From Gemmatirosa kalamazoonensis (GTDB taxonomy: Bacteria; Gemmatimonadota; Gemmatimonadetes; Gemmatimonadales; Gemmatimonadaceae), in contig NZ_CP007129.1 in NCBI RefSeq assembly GCF_000522985.1, forward strand, positions 744,001 through 808,000: a stretch of 64,000 nt of DNA, read 5' to 3'. Position 1 is the stretch's first letter. Each line of letters starts with the position of its first letter. The position numbers and the translations under genes were made by a program. Below, piece by piece: positions 20,365-28,409 of this stretch. The notes under the pieces are model-generated. The model made no database searches and was not told the origin of the DNA. It saw only the letters and a program-made list of their open reading frames with translations.

Positions 20365-20517
20365 GTCTCACGCGGAGGCGCGGAGCACGCGGAGAACTTC
20401 GACAGCAAAGACCTGGGGATGAAGAGGATCCCGGGATCTCGAGGGATCCTTTTCATCCCCGGGTCGTTGCTGTTCGAAGGGGCGGTTTTCCGCGTGCGCC
20501 GCGCGTCCGCGTGAGAC
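20365..20517. repeat. 153-bp near-palindrome
   Basis: Begins GTCTCACGCGGAGG and ends CCGCGTGAGAC. Inner blocks CTGGGGATGAAGAGGATCCC and its complement, and ACAGCAAAGAC/GTCGTTGCTGT, also pair, so almost the whole stretch forms a single hairpin with mismatches. It lies between the PEP-CTERM gene and the Sak4-like gene. Confidence 0.88.
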
Positions 20518-20675
20518 GACCATGGCCCGAATCCGCCCGGCGCAGTAGATTGCATCACCACCGAACAGGACCCGAAGCGCCGCAGAGTGTCGCGGGCGGG
20601 AGTCGGCTTCGGGCGGTGGACGGATGGATGATCCGGACTGGACGCGTCGCGACGAATCCCGGGAGGACGAACGAG

Positions 20676-21638
20676 ATGACGAAGCCCACGGCGGCCCACG
20701 CGGCCGCCCCCCTGCGCACGAGCTTCCTCGACCAGGTCGAGGACAGCACGCAGCTCGCGATGGGGGCCAAGATCCAGGTCTGGGGCGGCCCCGAGACCGG
20801 CAAGAGCCACGACGCCTACGAGAACCTCCCCCGGCCGCTCATCGTGGTCGACTCGGACGTCTCCGCGGGGCTGTTCAACGACGACCGGTTCGAGGGGTTC
20901 AAGCGCCTCGGGCCGGACAAGATCCCCGACATCGAGACGCTCATCGCGTTCCTCGACGAGTTCACGAGCGACGCGCGCTGGTACCGCACCTACAAGTCGC
21001 TCCTCATCGACTCGCTGACCCAGTTCGTGGACCCGAAGGTCGCGCAGCTCGGCATCGACATGACGTCGGCGGCCGAGAAGCAGGACGGGCGGGCGCAGGC
21101 CGACTGGGCGCGCGTGGCGAAGGAGCTCACGCGCCTCGTCCGGAAGGTCAGCGCGCTCGGCGTCAACATCTACGTCGTGGCCGAGGAGCGCACGCGGTTC
21201 GTCGGGAACCGGCCGGGTGACGGCGAGGAGGGGGCGAAGTCGTCGCTCTCGCCGAAGAAGTTCACGCACGCCTTCGACCTCATCCTGCAGAAGACGTCGA
21301 AGGGCGACGTCATCGTCCGCAAGACGCGCTACCGCAAGTGGACGAAGGACCAGAAGCTGGCCGGGTACCAGGCGCCCCGCGACCTCGCGCCGATCCTGCA
21401 GGGGACCGAGCAGAAGGCCGCGGGGCTCGAGGACTTCGACCCCGGCACGGCGGCGCACGAGGAGCTCATGGAGCTGCTGAAGGCCCTCGGCTCCGACGTG
21501 CGCGGCGGGAAGATCCCGCTCGCGAAGATGCGCGAGTACCTCGCGCTGGCGAAGAACAACGACGCCGGCGAGCCCGAGGTGCGCCGGTCGATCAACGAGA
21601 TCAAGCGCACGTACGGCGACGCGGCGCGCGCTGCCTAG
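20676..21638 (+). CDS. Phage-type RecA-like/AAA_24 ATPase (Sak4-like)
   Basis: 320 residues. A Walker A motif GGPETGKS near residue 38-45 follows a short N-terminus. A Walker-B-like KSLLIDSLTQ lies about residue 108-117. The conserved FTHAFDLILQ and VRKTRYRKW strands resemble the AAA_24/Sak4 ATPases that phages use in single-strand annealing and recombination. GGGAGG precedes ATG 20676 at about 10 bases. No other phage gene is nearby, and codon use is slightly less alanine/arginine-GCG-heavy than that of its neighbours. It is bracketed by two palindromic repeats (20365-20517 and 21639-21721) and carries no copy of the octamer. Probably a domesticated or recently transferred solo gene. Confidence 0.75.
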   Translation: MTKPTAAHAAAPLRTSFLDQVEDSTQLAMGAKIQVWGGPETGKSHDAYENLPRPLIVVDSDVSAGLFNDDRFEGFKRLGPDKIPDIETLIAFLDEFTSDARWYRTYKSLLIDSLTQFVDPKVAQLGIDMTSAAEKQDGRAQADWARVAKELTRLVRKVSALGVNIYVVAEERTRFVGNRPGDGEEGAKSSLSPKKFTHAFDLILQKTSKGDVIVRKTRYRKWTKDQKLAGYQAPRDLAPILQGTEQKAAGLEDFDPGTAAHEELMELLKALGSDVRGGKIPLAKMREYLALAKNNDAGEPEVRRSINEIKRTYGDAARAA

Positions 21639-21721
21639 TCGGGACTCGGGACTCGGGACTCGGGACTCGGGACTCGGGACTCGGGACTCGTGGGCGAACA
21701 GCTCCCGAGTCCCGAGTCCCG
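21639..21721. repeat. GGGACTC heptamer repeat hairpin (family A)
   Basis: About seven head-to-tail copies of CGGGACT (21640-21690), a short spacer, then inverted CCCGAGT copies (21702-21721). Same unit as at 4052-4127 with a different copy number, as expected of slippage. It lies between the convergent Sak4-like and cold-shock genes and could also stop transcription. Confidence 0.88.
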
Positions 21722-21729
21722 CTTAGCGA

Positions 21730-22197
21730 CTAGAAGTCGTCGTCGTCGCTGCGACCGCCGCGGCCGCCGCCGCCCCAGTCGCCGCCGCCGCTGCGCTCGC
21801 GCCGGCCGCCGCCTTCACCGCCGCGGCCGCCCCCACCGCCGCCGCCATAGCCGCCGCCGCCCCCGCCGCCGCCGTAGCCGCCCCCGCCGCCGCTGCCGCC
21901 GTAGCCGCCGCCACGTCCGCCGCGGCCACCACCACCGCCGCCGGCGCCACCGCCACCGCCGGCGCCACCACCGGCGCTCGGAGTGCCGCCGCCGAGGCGG
22001 ACGACGTTCTCAGCCTGCGGACCCTTCTGCCCCTGGCCGACCTCGAACTCCACGCGCTCGCCTTCGTCGAGCGACTTGAAGCCCGAACCCTGGATCGCCG
22101 AGAAGTGCACGAAGCAATCCTTGCCGCCGTCGTCCGGCGCGATGAACCCGTATCCTTTCTCTGCGTTGAACCACTTCACCGTTCCGGTCGTGCGCAT
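21730..22197 (-). CDS. Cold-shock-domain protein with long glycine/RGG-rich tail
   Basis: 155 residues. Residues 1-68 form a complete cold-shock domain with RNP1-like [10 protein letters not shown] and RNP2-like CFVHFSAI. From about residue 72 the chain is almost pure Gly with Arg and Tyr ([13 protein letters not shown]-type) and ends in an acidic DDDDF. Bacterial CspA is normally about 70 residues. RGG/YGG tails occur on eukaryotic and cyanobacterial RNA-binding proteins and promote RNA binding or condensation; that role is inference here. The tail DNA is a GGC/CCG-rich simple sequence prone to length change. Confidence 0.93.
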   Translation of the reverse strand: MRTTGTVKWFNAEKGYGFIAPDDGGKDCFVHFSAIQGSGFKSLDEGERVEFEVGQGQKGPQAENVVRLGGGTPSAGGGAGGGGGAGGGGGGRGGRGGGYGGSGGGGGYGGGGGGGGYGGGGGGGRGGEGGGRRERSGGGDWGGGGRGGRSDDDDF

Positions 22198-22591
22198 CGT
22201 GCCTCTCCAGGCGTGGTGTTCGGGTCTCGAGTTCGACGGGTCGGCCCGCGGCCGTGCGGGTGATTCGTCGGGCCCCGCGGATCCCCGTTGCCGATACGGG
22301 GGATCCGTCGAGTTGGGGCCAAGGGTTCACGAGACGCAGCTTCCGCTCCACTGGCGCCGAGGTCGGGTGTGACGCGCGGCGCCGTCCCCTCGATCGACTC
22401 CCGGGGCACCTGCCGAGAAGATACCAGCCCCGGGCCGGCCGTACAGACGGCGCCGCGTCAGAGTCTGTGACCTGGAGAGCTCGCGGAACATTCCCCGCTC
22501 CGTCGCCTAACGCGGTGGCGGTGGCCGCGGCGACCCCGTAACGTCCGCGGGTCTCGCACGACACCACCCTCAGAGCACGGAGCACGTCACC
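22198..22591. other. Divergent leader region of the cold-shock gene
   Basis: About 390 bases between the leftward cold-shock gene and the rightward OsmC gene. It contains several inverted repeats (for example GGGTCGGCCCG with CGGGCC around 22235-22275, and GGGGATC repeats near 22277-22307). Long structured leaders are usual for cold-shock mRNAs, but the start of transcription cannot be placed. An octamer copy is at 22505. Confidence 0.45.
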
Positions 22592-23026
22592 ATGCAGCGA
22601 TCGGGGAACGCCGTCTGGCGCGGCGCGGGGAAGGACGGGTCGGGGACGGTGAGCACGCCGAGCGGTGCGCTGAAGGAGCAGCCGTACTCGTTCCGCACGC
22701 GGTTCGAGGACGAGAGCGGACGCGCCGGGACGAACCCGGAGGAGCTGATCGCCGCCGCGCACGCGGGGTGCTTCTCGATGGCGACCGCGTTCCAGCTCGC
22801 CGGCGCCGGCTTCACGCCCGAGGAGCTGCGCACCGAGGCGCAGATCACGATGACCCAGGGCGCCGGCGGCTGGTCGATCAGCGCCGTGAAGCTCGTGCTC
22901 CGCGCCCGCGTGCCCGGCATCGACGACGCGAAGTTCCAGGAGCTCGCGAACAACGCGAAGGCCGGCTGCCCGGTGTCGCGGGTGCTGAACGCGCCGATCA
23001 CGCTGGACGCGAAGCTGGAAGGCTGA
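22592..23026 (+). CDS. OsmC/Ohr-family peroxiredoxin
   Basis: 144 residues, normal OsmC length. The two reactive cysteines are visible in AAHAGCFSMA (about 57-62) and NAKAGCPVSRVL (about 126). TNPEELIAAAHAGC and LRTEAQITM are typical. OsmC proteins reduce organic hydroperoxides in the cytosol. The subfamily (OsmC versus Ohr) is OsmC-like by the NPEEL block. It stands alone and ends at a strong hairpin shared with the convergent permease gene. Confidence 0.93.
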   Translation: MQRSGNAVWRGAGKDGSGTVSTPSGALKEQPYSFRTRFEDESGRAGTNPEELIAAAHAGCFSMATAFQLAGAGFTPEELRTEAQITMTQGAGGWSISAVKLVLRARVPGIDDAKFQELANNAKAGCPVSRVLNAPITLDAKLEG

Positions 23027-23027
23027 C

Positions 23028-23087
23028 GCGGCGTGGCTGCGTGGCTGCGTGGCTGCGTGGCGTTACGCATCCACGCAGCCACGCCGC
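23028..23087. terminator. Hairpin between convergent osmC and permease genes
   Basis: Tandem GCGTGGCT units on the left face CCACGCAGCCACGCCGC on the right around CGTTACGCAT. Placed exactly between the two convergent stop codons, it could serve as a bidirectional terminator, although T runs are missing. Confidence 0.6.
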
Positions 23088-25711
23088 TACTCGTTCCGCA
23101 GGACCCGCATCGGATCCACCCGCGCCGCGCGGCGCGCCGGAGCGTACGCGGCGGCGAGGCACGACAGCAGCACGACGGCGGCGCCGCCCACGTAGCCCGC
23201 GGCGTCGAACGTGTTCACGATCACGAGCACACTCTCGAAGAGGTGCGACACCGCGATCGCGAGCACCACGCCGGCGCCGAGGCCGACCGCGGCGAGGCGG
23301 AGCGACTGTCCGAGGACGCCGCCGACCACGCCCCGCGCGGCCGCGCCTAACGCCATGCGGATGCCGATCTCGCGCGTGCGCTGCGCCACGAGGTACGACA
23401 GCACGCCGTAGGTGCCGAGCACCGTGAGCAGGAGCGCGATCGCGCCGATGGCGCCCGACACCATCGAGAACGCGTGGAACGGGTAGCGCTGCACGGCGAG
23501 GTAGTCGTCCATCGTGTGGATCTCATCCACCCCGCCCGGCACCACGCCCGAGATCTCGCGATCGAGCCGCTCGCGCGCGTACGTCGCGTCGCCCGCCACC
23601 CGCGCGAGCACGCGCACGCCCGGCGCGTCGACGCTCACCGGGAAGTAGACCAGCGGCCGGTCGAGCCCCGTCCCGATCCACCCGCTGACCGCGTCGCCCG
23701 CAACGCCGATCACCTCCGCGGTGCGCACGCGGGCGAGCCGGCTCCCCGCCGTCGGCTCGGCGCCGAGCTGCACGTGCTGCCCGATCGGGTCGCGCCCGGG
23801 CCACAGCCGGCGCGCCGTCGCCGCGCTCACGACCGCCACCGCGGCGCCGGCGCGCTCCTCCGCGTCGGTGAACGTCCGGCCGCGCACGATCGGGATGCCG
23901 AGCACGGGAAAGTAGCCGCCGGATACGAAATCGTACGCCGTCTGCGCGAGCGGGCGTTCGCCGAGGGCGCGCATCGGCGTCGTCGGATAGCTGCCGTCGA
24001 GCGGCGCGGACACGGAGCCGGCGAGCTCCAGCACGCCGGCGTCGCGACGCAGAACGTCGAGCGCCGGCGCGCGCGACCGATCGTCGAGCGCCACCTGCAC
24101 GCCGTGCGCGGTCCGCATCCCGGTCTCCAGATGCCGCGCCTTCTGTGCGCCGCGCAGCAGCACCCCCGTCGCGATGAGCAGCAGGGCGCAGACGGTGATC
24201 TGGCCGACGACGAGCGCGCTGCGCAGCCGTCCGGGCCGGAACTCGTTCTCGAAGTTCCCGCGCGCGGCCTGCACGACGCTCGGCCGCGTCGCCTGCAGCG
24301 CCGGCACGAGGCCGAACAGCAGCGCCGAGCCCAACGCCGCGGCGAGCAGGAAGAGGAACACGCGCGTGTCCGGCGCCAGCGGCACGACGCGCATGTAGGG
24401 CACGAACTCCTGCGGCATCGTCGCGAACATGACGCGCACGCCGGCGTCGATCGACCAGCGCGACAGCAGAAAGCCGAGCACCGCCGCGGGCAGCGCGAGC
24501 AGCGCGCTCTCGGTCAGCAGCTGCGCGACGAGCCGCCCGCGGCCGGCGCCGAGCGTGAGCCGGATGCCGATCTCGCGCTGCCGCGCCAGCGCGCGGGCGA
24601 GCATCACGTTCATCACGTTCGCGCACGCGATGAGCAGCACGAGCGCGAATGCGGTGAGGATCGGCGCGAACATCGCGATCGTCTCGGCGTTCCGCGGCAT
24701 CGCGCTGGCGATCGACGTGAGCTCCGCACCGACGGCGCGCAGCGAGTCGGGATTGTCGTGGGTGAGACGCGCCACGAACGGCGCGAGCGTCGCGCGCGCG
24801 TCCGCGTCGCTGCGGCCGGGACGCAGGCGCAGCACGACGGTGAGCGACGGCTCGCCCTTCGGCCCGAACAGATCCGGCGCGCCGGTGAGACGGCTCGCGA
24901 GCGTGATCGGCACCCAGAAGTCGGGAGGCACGGCACTGATGCCGCCGAATCCCTTGTCCAGCACGCCCACGACCGTGAGCGCGATGCCGCGCACGAGCAG
25001 GCGCCGCCCGACGATGCTCGAGTCGCCGCCGAAGTGGGCGCGCCACGTGTCGTAGCTCAGCACCATCACCGGCGCGCCGACGGGGGGCTCGGCGTCCTCG
25101 GGCACGAGCGTGCGGCCCAACACCGTCGTCGCGCCGAGGATCCCCAACGCGTCGCCGGTCGTCGCGGCACCGAACAGCGGTCGGCCGTCGATGCGCGTCG
25201 CGACGCGCTGGTAGGCGAAGGCCGCGGTCGCGACGGGCAGCGCGCGTGCCGCCTCGTAGCCGGTCCAGGTGAACGCGTGGCCGTGCCCCATGCGGTCGAC
25301 CCACCCCAGCTCGTACAGCGAGAACGGATCGCGCACGGCGATGGGCCGCAGCACGTACGCGTCGAAGATCGTGAACGCGGTGGTGTTGAGGCCGAGGGCG
25401 AGCGCGATCGTGAGCACGACCGTGGCGACGAACGCCGGGGCGCGCCGGAAGCTCCGCAGCGCGAAGCGCACGTCGCGCTGCGCGTCGGCGAGGCGGTGGA
25501 CGCGCCACACGTCGCGGACGTCCTCCTTGTGCGCCTCCACGTCGCCGAACTCGTGCCGCGCGACGCGCCGCGCGTCCTCCGCGCTCAGCCCGCGCCGCAT
25601 CAATCGCTCGGCGTCGCGCTCCAGGTGGTAGCGCAGCTCCTCGTCGAGCTCCGTCTCGGTGCGCGCGTGCCGTACGAGTGCGCGGGCGCGCACGAGGAAT
25701 CGTCGGAGCAT
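23087..25711 (-). CDS. ABC transporter permease, ADOP (duplicated orphan permease) family
   Basis: 874 residues. An N-terminal cytosolic segment (about 1-80, RTETELDEELRYHLERDAERL) is typical of the acidobacterial duplicated orphan permease family. Two FtsX/MacB-type halves follow, each with a periplasmic MacB-like domain and membrane helices (first near 95-115, then at about 345-480 and at the C-terminus). PARRAARVDPMRVLRNE is the canonical end. No ATPase gene is adjacent, as usual for ADOP members. It is preceded by a PadR regulator gene 13 bases upstream, a common pairing, so the regulator probably controls it. Confidence 0.92.
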   Translation of the reverse strand: MLRRFLVRARALVRHARTETELDEELRYHLERDAERLMRRGLSAEDARRVARHEFGDVEAHKEDVRDVWRVHRLADAQRDVRFALRSFRRAPAFVATVVLTIALALGLNTTAFTIFDAYVLRPIAVRDPFSLYELGWVDRMGHGHAFTWTGYEAARALPVATAAFAYQRVATRIDGRPLFGAATTGDALGILGATTVLGRTLVPEDAEPPVGAPVMVLSYDTWRAHFGGDSSIVGRRLLVRGIALTVVGVLDKGFGGISAVPPDFWVPITLASRLTGAPDLFGPKGEPSLTVVLRLRPGRSDADARATLAPFVARLTHDNPDSLRAVGAELTSIASAMPRNAETIAMFAPILTAFALVLLIACANVMNVMLARALARQREIGIRLTLGAGRGRLVAQLLTESALLALPAAVLGFLLSRWSIDAGVRVMFATMPQEFVPYMRVVPLAPDTRVFLFLLAAALGSALLFGLVPALQATRPSVVQAARGNFENEFRPGRLRSALVVGQITVCALLLIATGVLLRGAQKARHLETGMRTAHGVQVALDDRSRAPALDVLRRDAGVLELAGSVSAPLDGSYPTTPMRALGERPLAQTAYDFVSGGYFPVLGIPIVRGRTFTDAEERAGAAVAVVSAATARRLWPGRDPIGQHVQLGAEPTAGSRLARVRTAEVIGVAGDAVSGWIGTGLDRPLVYFPVSVDAPGVRVLARVAGDATYARERLDREISGVVPGGVDEIHTMDDYLAVQRYPFHAFSMVSGAIGAIALLLTVLGTYGVLSYLVAQRTREIGIRMALGAAARGVVGGVLGQSLRLAAVGLGAGVVLAIAVSHLFESVLVIVNTFDAAGYVGGAAVVLLSCLAAAYAPARRAARVDPMRVLRNE

Positions 25712-25724
25712 GTGCTGCCTGGTC

Positions 25725-26063
25725 TCAGTCCTGGTCGAGGATCAGGTCGAGCGCGGAGGCGAAGCGCTTCCACTCGTCGCGCTCCACGTCGAGCTGCCGC
25801 CGGCCGGCGGCGGTGAGCGTGTAGTAGCGCGCGCGGCGGTTGTTCTCCGACGTGCCCCACCTGGCCGTCACCCACCCCTTCCCCTCGATGCGCCGCAGCG
25901 CCGGGTAGAGCGTGCCGTAGTTCACGTCGAGCACGCCGCGCGACACGGCCTGGATGGACTGCGTGAGCTCCCACCCGTTCGCCGGGCCGGCGCGCAGCAG
26001 CTTGAGCACGATGAGGTCGAGCGTGCCTTGCAGCAGGTCGGTCTTCTCGCGGTCGCGGCTCAC
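25725..26063 (-). CDS. PadR-family transcriptional regulator
   Basis: 112 residues from GTG 26063: REKTDLLQGTLDLIVLKLL, a winged helix with GYxLT-like GWELTQSI, the NYGTLYPALRRIEGKGW recognition/wing block and YYTLTAAGRRQL. GTG 26063 was preferred over ATG 26081 because AAGGGAG lies just upstream of it and PadR proteins normally begin with this sequence. The ATG at 26081 lies inside an inverted repeat that looks like an operator. Its partner is the ADOP permease downstream. Confidence 0.9.
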   Translation of the reverse strand: MSRDREKTDLLQGTLDLIVLKLLRAGPANGWELTQSIQAVSRGVLDVNYGTLYPALRRIEGKGWVTARWGTSENNRRARYYTLTAAGRRQLDVERDEWKRFASALDLILDQD

Positions 26064-26079
26064 GCGTGCTCCCTTGAGC

Positions 26080-26134
26080 ATCCCATAGGAGCCAACGTGC
26101 GGCCCCGCGCGCGTCCTGTCAACTCCTATGGGAT
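26080..26134 (-). promoter_or_regulatory. Inverted-repeat operator/promoter of the padR-permease unit
   Basis: Perfect 12-bp arms ATCCCATAGGAG (26080-26091) and CTCCTATGGGAT (26123-26134) are separated by 31 bases. Read leftward, the distal arm is followed directly by TTGACA, a consensus -35; the proximal arm (CTATGGGAT) lies where a -10/start region would be. This suggests autoregulation by PadR, although the sequence is not the ATGT-N8-ACAT site of the best-known PadR proteins. Confidence 0.65.
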
Positions 26135-26794
26135 GATCAAAGGAACCCCGAGCTCCTCGCCGTACGCGGCGAGCAGCGTGCGCATCACGGCCGCACGCCG
26201 CCGGGCCTCGGCACGCCCCGCTTCCGTATGGAACGTGTCGGGGAGGCGCAGAAGTTTCGTGAAGAAGTGGTCGATCGAGTACCGCGCGTCGTCGAGCGGC
26301 CGCGACCCGGCCCAGGGGTCGTCGGGGTGGCTGAACTGCGCGCCGAAGCGGACGCCGGTCGCGATGCAGCGGAACGTGCCGATCACGCCGAGCGCCTCGA
26401 GCCGGTCGGCGTCCTGCAGCGCGCGGCCTAACGGCGACGCGGGCACCGCGCCGCGCGTGAAGCTGTGGTCGCGCACCGCGTCCGCGACGAGCGTCGTCTC
26501 CGCGGCCGAGTAGCCTAACGTCGGCAGCAGCTCGCGCGCGACCGCGGCCGACAGCTCGCTCGCCCGCGCGCGCTCGGGGCTCGTCTTCGGCACGTTCACC
26601 ACGTCGTGCAGCAGCGCCGCGGCGACGGCGAGCCGCGGATCGACCTCGGGGCCCCCGAGCCGCAGCGTCCAGTGCGCGACACGCAGCAGATGTCCCTCGT
26701 CGTGCGCCGCGTCGGTCGCCATGCGCGCGCGCACCTCGGCGAGGATGGCGCGCAGGGCCGGATCGGCGTCGATGACGTCGTGGATGGAGGTCAC
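26126..26794 (-). CDS. HD-domain phosphohydrolase
   Basis: 222 residues with the HD fold. The first His is in AAHDEGHLLRVAHW (about 30-43), the HD pair in AAALLHDVVN (about 63-68), with further ligands in AVRDHSFTRG and QDADRLEALG. The close relation of the last motif to YedJ/YpgQ-like nucleotide phosphohydrolases is inferred. GTG 26794 overlaps the TGA of the upstream gene. The TAG stop lies in the distal arm of the padR operator. Two Leu-Gly (TTA GGC) octamer copies are inside. Confidence 0.85.
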   Translation of the reverse strand: MTSIHDVIDADPALRAILAEVRARMATDAAHDEGHLLRVAHWTLRLGGPEVDPRLAVAAALLHDVVNVPKTSPERARASELSAAVARELLPTLGYSAAETTLVADAVRDHSFTRGAVPASPLGRALQDADRLEALGVIGTFRCIATGVRFGAQFSHPDDPWAGSRPLDDARYSIDHFFTKLLRLPDTFHTEAGRAEARRRAAVMRTLLAAYGEELGVPLIIP

Positions 26795-27384
26795 TGCGCC
26801 CCGCGATCCACCTCGGCCACGCGGCGCGCCGCCTCGGCCCAGTCCACCGCGGGCGCGACGTCGAGATCTTCCATCTCGAGCGTGGCGAGCGCGCGCTCGA
26901 TCACGGGCGCGCCGAGCGCGGGGGGCAGCGCCTGGCCGAAGTCGAGCTCCGCGCGGCGGCAGAGCCGCTCCTCGCGCGGCATCTGCGACGGATCGTCGCC
27001 CGAGCCGAACGCCTCGCGCAGCGCGTGCACGCGCGCGTGCATCCCCTCGTGCACGATCGACGCGGCCACCGGCGCGGCGGTGATGTCGCGGCGCGCGAGG
27101 AAGGTCAGCTCCGTCAGGCACGCGCGCCCGTCGGGGAAGAACGCGCCGCGACACGGGAACCGCGCGACCCGGAACTCGCGCAGGTCGCGCCGCAGGTGGC
27201 GCAGCCGCAGCGGCGCGTGACGCTCGATCAGGGCGAGCGCCTCGTCGAGCCGCGCGATCACGTCGGCCGTCGCGATGTCGGGGCGCGTGTTCTCCACCAC
27301 GACGCGGAACCCGCGCACCTCGCGCACCTCGGGCTCGGGCGCCGCCGGACGTCCCAGCAGCGCGGAGATGATCTTGGACAGCAT
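26791..27384 (-). CDS. Hypothetical protein with HExxH zinc-peptidase-like motif
   Basis: 197 residues. Following a short N-terminal hydrophobic patch (MLSKIISALLG) the protein is soluble. SIVHEGMHARVHAL (about 117-130) contains HEGMH, an HExxH zinc motif, and LCRRAELDFG about 25 residues later could supply the glutamate ligand. DUF-level family not recognised; proteolytic activity is only a possibility. ATG 27384 avoids translating the family B repeat lying just upstream. Coupled to the HD gene by GTGA. Confidence 0.7.
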   Translation of the reverse strand: MLSKIISALLGRPAAPEPEVREVRGFRVVVENTRPDIATADVIARLDEALALIERHAPLRLRHLRRDLREFRVARFPCRGAFFPDGRACLTELTFLARRDITAAPVAASIVHEGMHARVHALREAFGSGDDPSQMPREERLCRRAELDFGQALPPALGAPVIERALATLEMEDLDVAPAVDWAEAARRVAEVDRGAQ

Positions 27385-27399
27385 GCGAACCTCTGTTGA

Positions 27400-27523
27400 A
27401 GCGGCGCTGATACCTCGGCGCTGATCGTGCGGCTCTGATACGGCGGCGCCGATACCACGCCTTATCAGCGCCGCGGTTCCAGCGCCGAAGTTACAGCGCC
27501 GCCGTATCAGCGCCGCCCCACCC
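27400..27523. repeat. GGCGCTGATAC / GTATCAGCGCC repeat cluster (family B)
   Basis: GCGGCGCTGATACC, CGGCGCTGATCG, CGGCTCTGATAC and CGGCGCCGATACC on the left face TTATCAGCGCCG, GTTCCAGCGCCG, GTTACAGCGCCG and GTATCAGCGCCG on the right. Second occurrence of the family seen at 15229-15421, here between two leftward genes. Confidence 0.87.
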
Positions 27524-27537
27524 ACAATATGGCGTCC

Positions 27538-28140
27538 TCAGCTCGCGGCGTCCTCCAGCGGCGCGCCGGCCGCGCAGAGCGGACACTCGCCGGGGTTCCA
27601 CAGCGCGTACGCGGAGCGCGCCGGCGACACGACCGGAATTCCCTGCGCGTCGAAGTGCGCTGCGCCCGCGTCGCCGAGGACGAGCAGCGCGCCGACGACC
27701 ACCGGCTCGGCCCCGTGCGCGCGCAGCTCGGCGACCGTGCCGCGCATCGCGGAGCCGGCGCTCATCACGTCGTCGACCACCGCGACGCGACGCCCGCGCA
27801 CGCGAGCCGCGAGCGCCGGCGGCAGCCGGTACTGCGCGCGGTACATCCCATGGGAGTCCGTCGGCATGTGCCGCTCGGCGAACGCGAACTCCGCGTCGAG
27901 CTCGCGCGCGACGAGCTGGGCGAGGAACGCGCCGCCGAGCAGCGGCCCGCACACGACGTGCGGCGCGTACGGGCGGATCGCGGCGGCGAGCGCGGTGACG
28001 AACGGCGCCACGCCGCGCGCGTCGGCGAACAGCGGATCGAGGTCGAGCCACAGCGCACCGTGGTGCCCCGACTCCAATCGGAAGTGCCCGCGCCGCCCGG
28101 CGACGAGCGCGAGGAACGCGTCGGCCGAGGCGTCGGGCAC
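27538..28140 (-). CDS. Orotate-phosphoribosyltransferase-like PRTase
   Basis: 200 residues. The PRPP-binding motif VAVVDDVMSAGSAMRGTV (about 126-143) and the N-terminal HFRLESGHHGALWLDLD block resemble orotate phosphoribosyltransferase (PyrE), where the latter contacts orotate. The C-terminus has NPGECPLCAAG, a CxxC pair not expected in PyrE. It may be a paralogue acting on another base. GTG 28140 begins 12 bases after the upstream TAA; there is no better start. No other pyrimidine gene is nearby. Confidence 0.82.
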   Translation of the reverse strand: MPDASADAFLALVAGRRGHFRLESGHHGALWLDLDPLFADARGVAPFVTALAAAIRPYAPHVVCGPLLGGAFLAQLVARELDAEFAFAERHMPTDSHGMYRAQYRLPPALAARVRGRRVAVVDDVMSAGSAMRGTVAELRAHGAEPVVVGALLVLGDAGAAHFDAQGIPVVSPARSAYALWNPGECPLCAAGAPLEDAAS

Positions 28141-28151
28141 GCGCGATCTCG

Positions 28152-28409
28152 TTAGGCGCCGCGCGGCGCGATGCCGCCGAGCAGCGACTCGATCTGCCGC
28201 GCGCAGATCGCCGCGAGCCGCGCCGGCGGCACCCCGCGCTCCACGGGATCGCGCAGCACCTCCGCCACACACAGCAGGCTCGCGCCGAGCGCGGCGCTGA
28301 ACTGCGCGTCCTGCGGGAGCGCGAGCAGCTCGGCGCGGCTGCGATCGCCGAGGTGGCGCGAGAGCTCGCCGCCGACGCGGTCCGCGAACTCCATCGGATC
28401 CGTCGGCAT
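28152..28409 (-). CDS. Small hypothetical protein, 85 residues
   Basis: Short helical, soluble protein (MPTDPMEFADRVGGELSRHL...) of unknown family. ATG 28409 overlaps the TGA of the DUF2277 gene (TGATG); GTG 28412 is an alternative. The TAA stop is supplied by a GTTAGGC word at 28151. Position and coupling support it being real. Confidence 0.65.
   Translation of the reverse strand: MPTDPMEFADRVGGELSRHLGDRSRAELLALPQDAQFSAALGASLLCVAEVLRDPVERGVPPARLAAICARQIESLLGGIAPRGA

Noticed and set aside
21639-21721. CRISPR or minisatellite coding repeat
   Set aside because: Seven-base units without spacers, outside any gene here, with an inverted partner; better explained as an expandable hairpin.
23474-25816. 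Very long rightward open frame opposite the permease gene
   Set aside because: Its translation is arginine/alanine/histidine-rich with no domain, typical of antisense shadow frames in GC-rich DNA; the leftward ADOP permease is clearly the gene.
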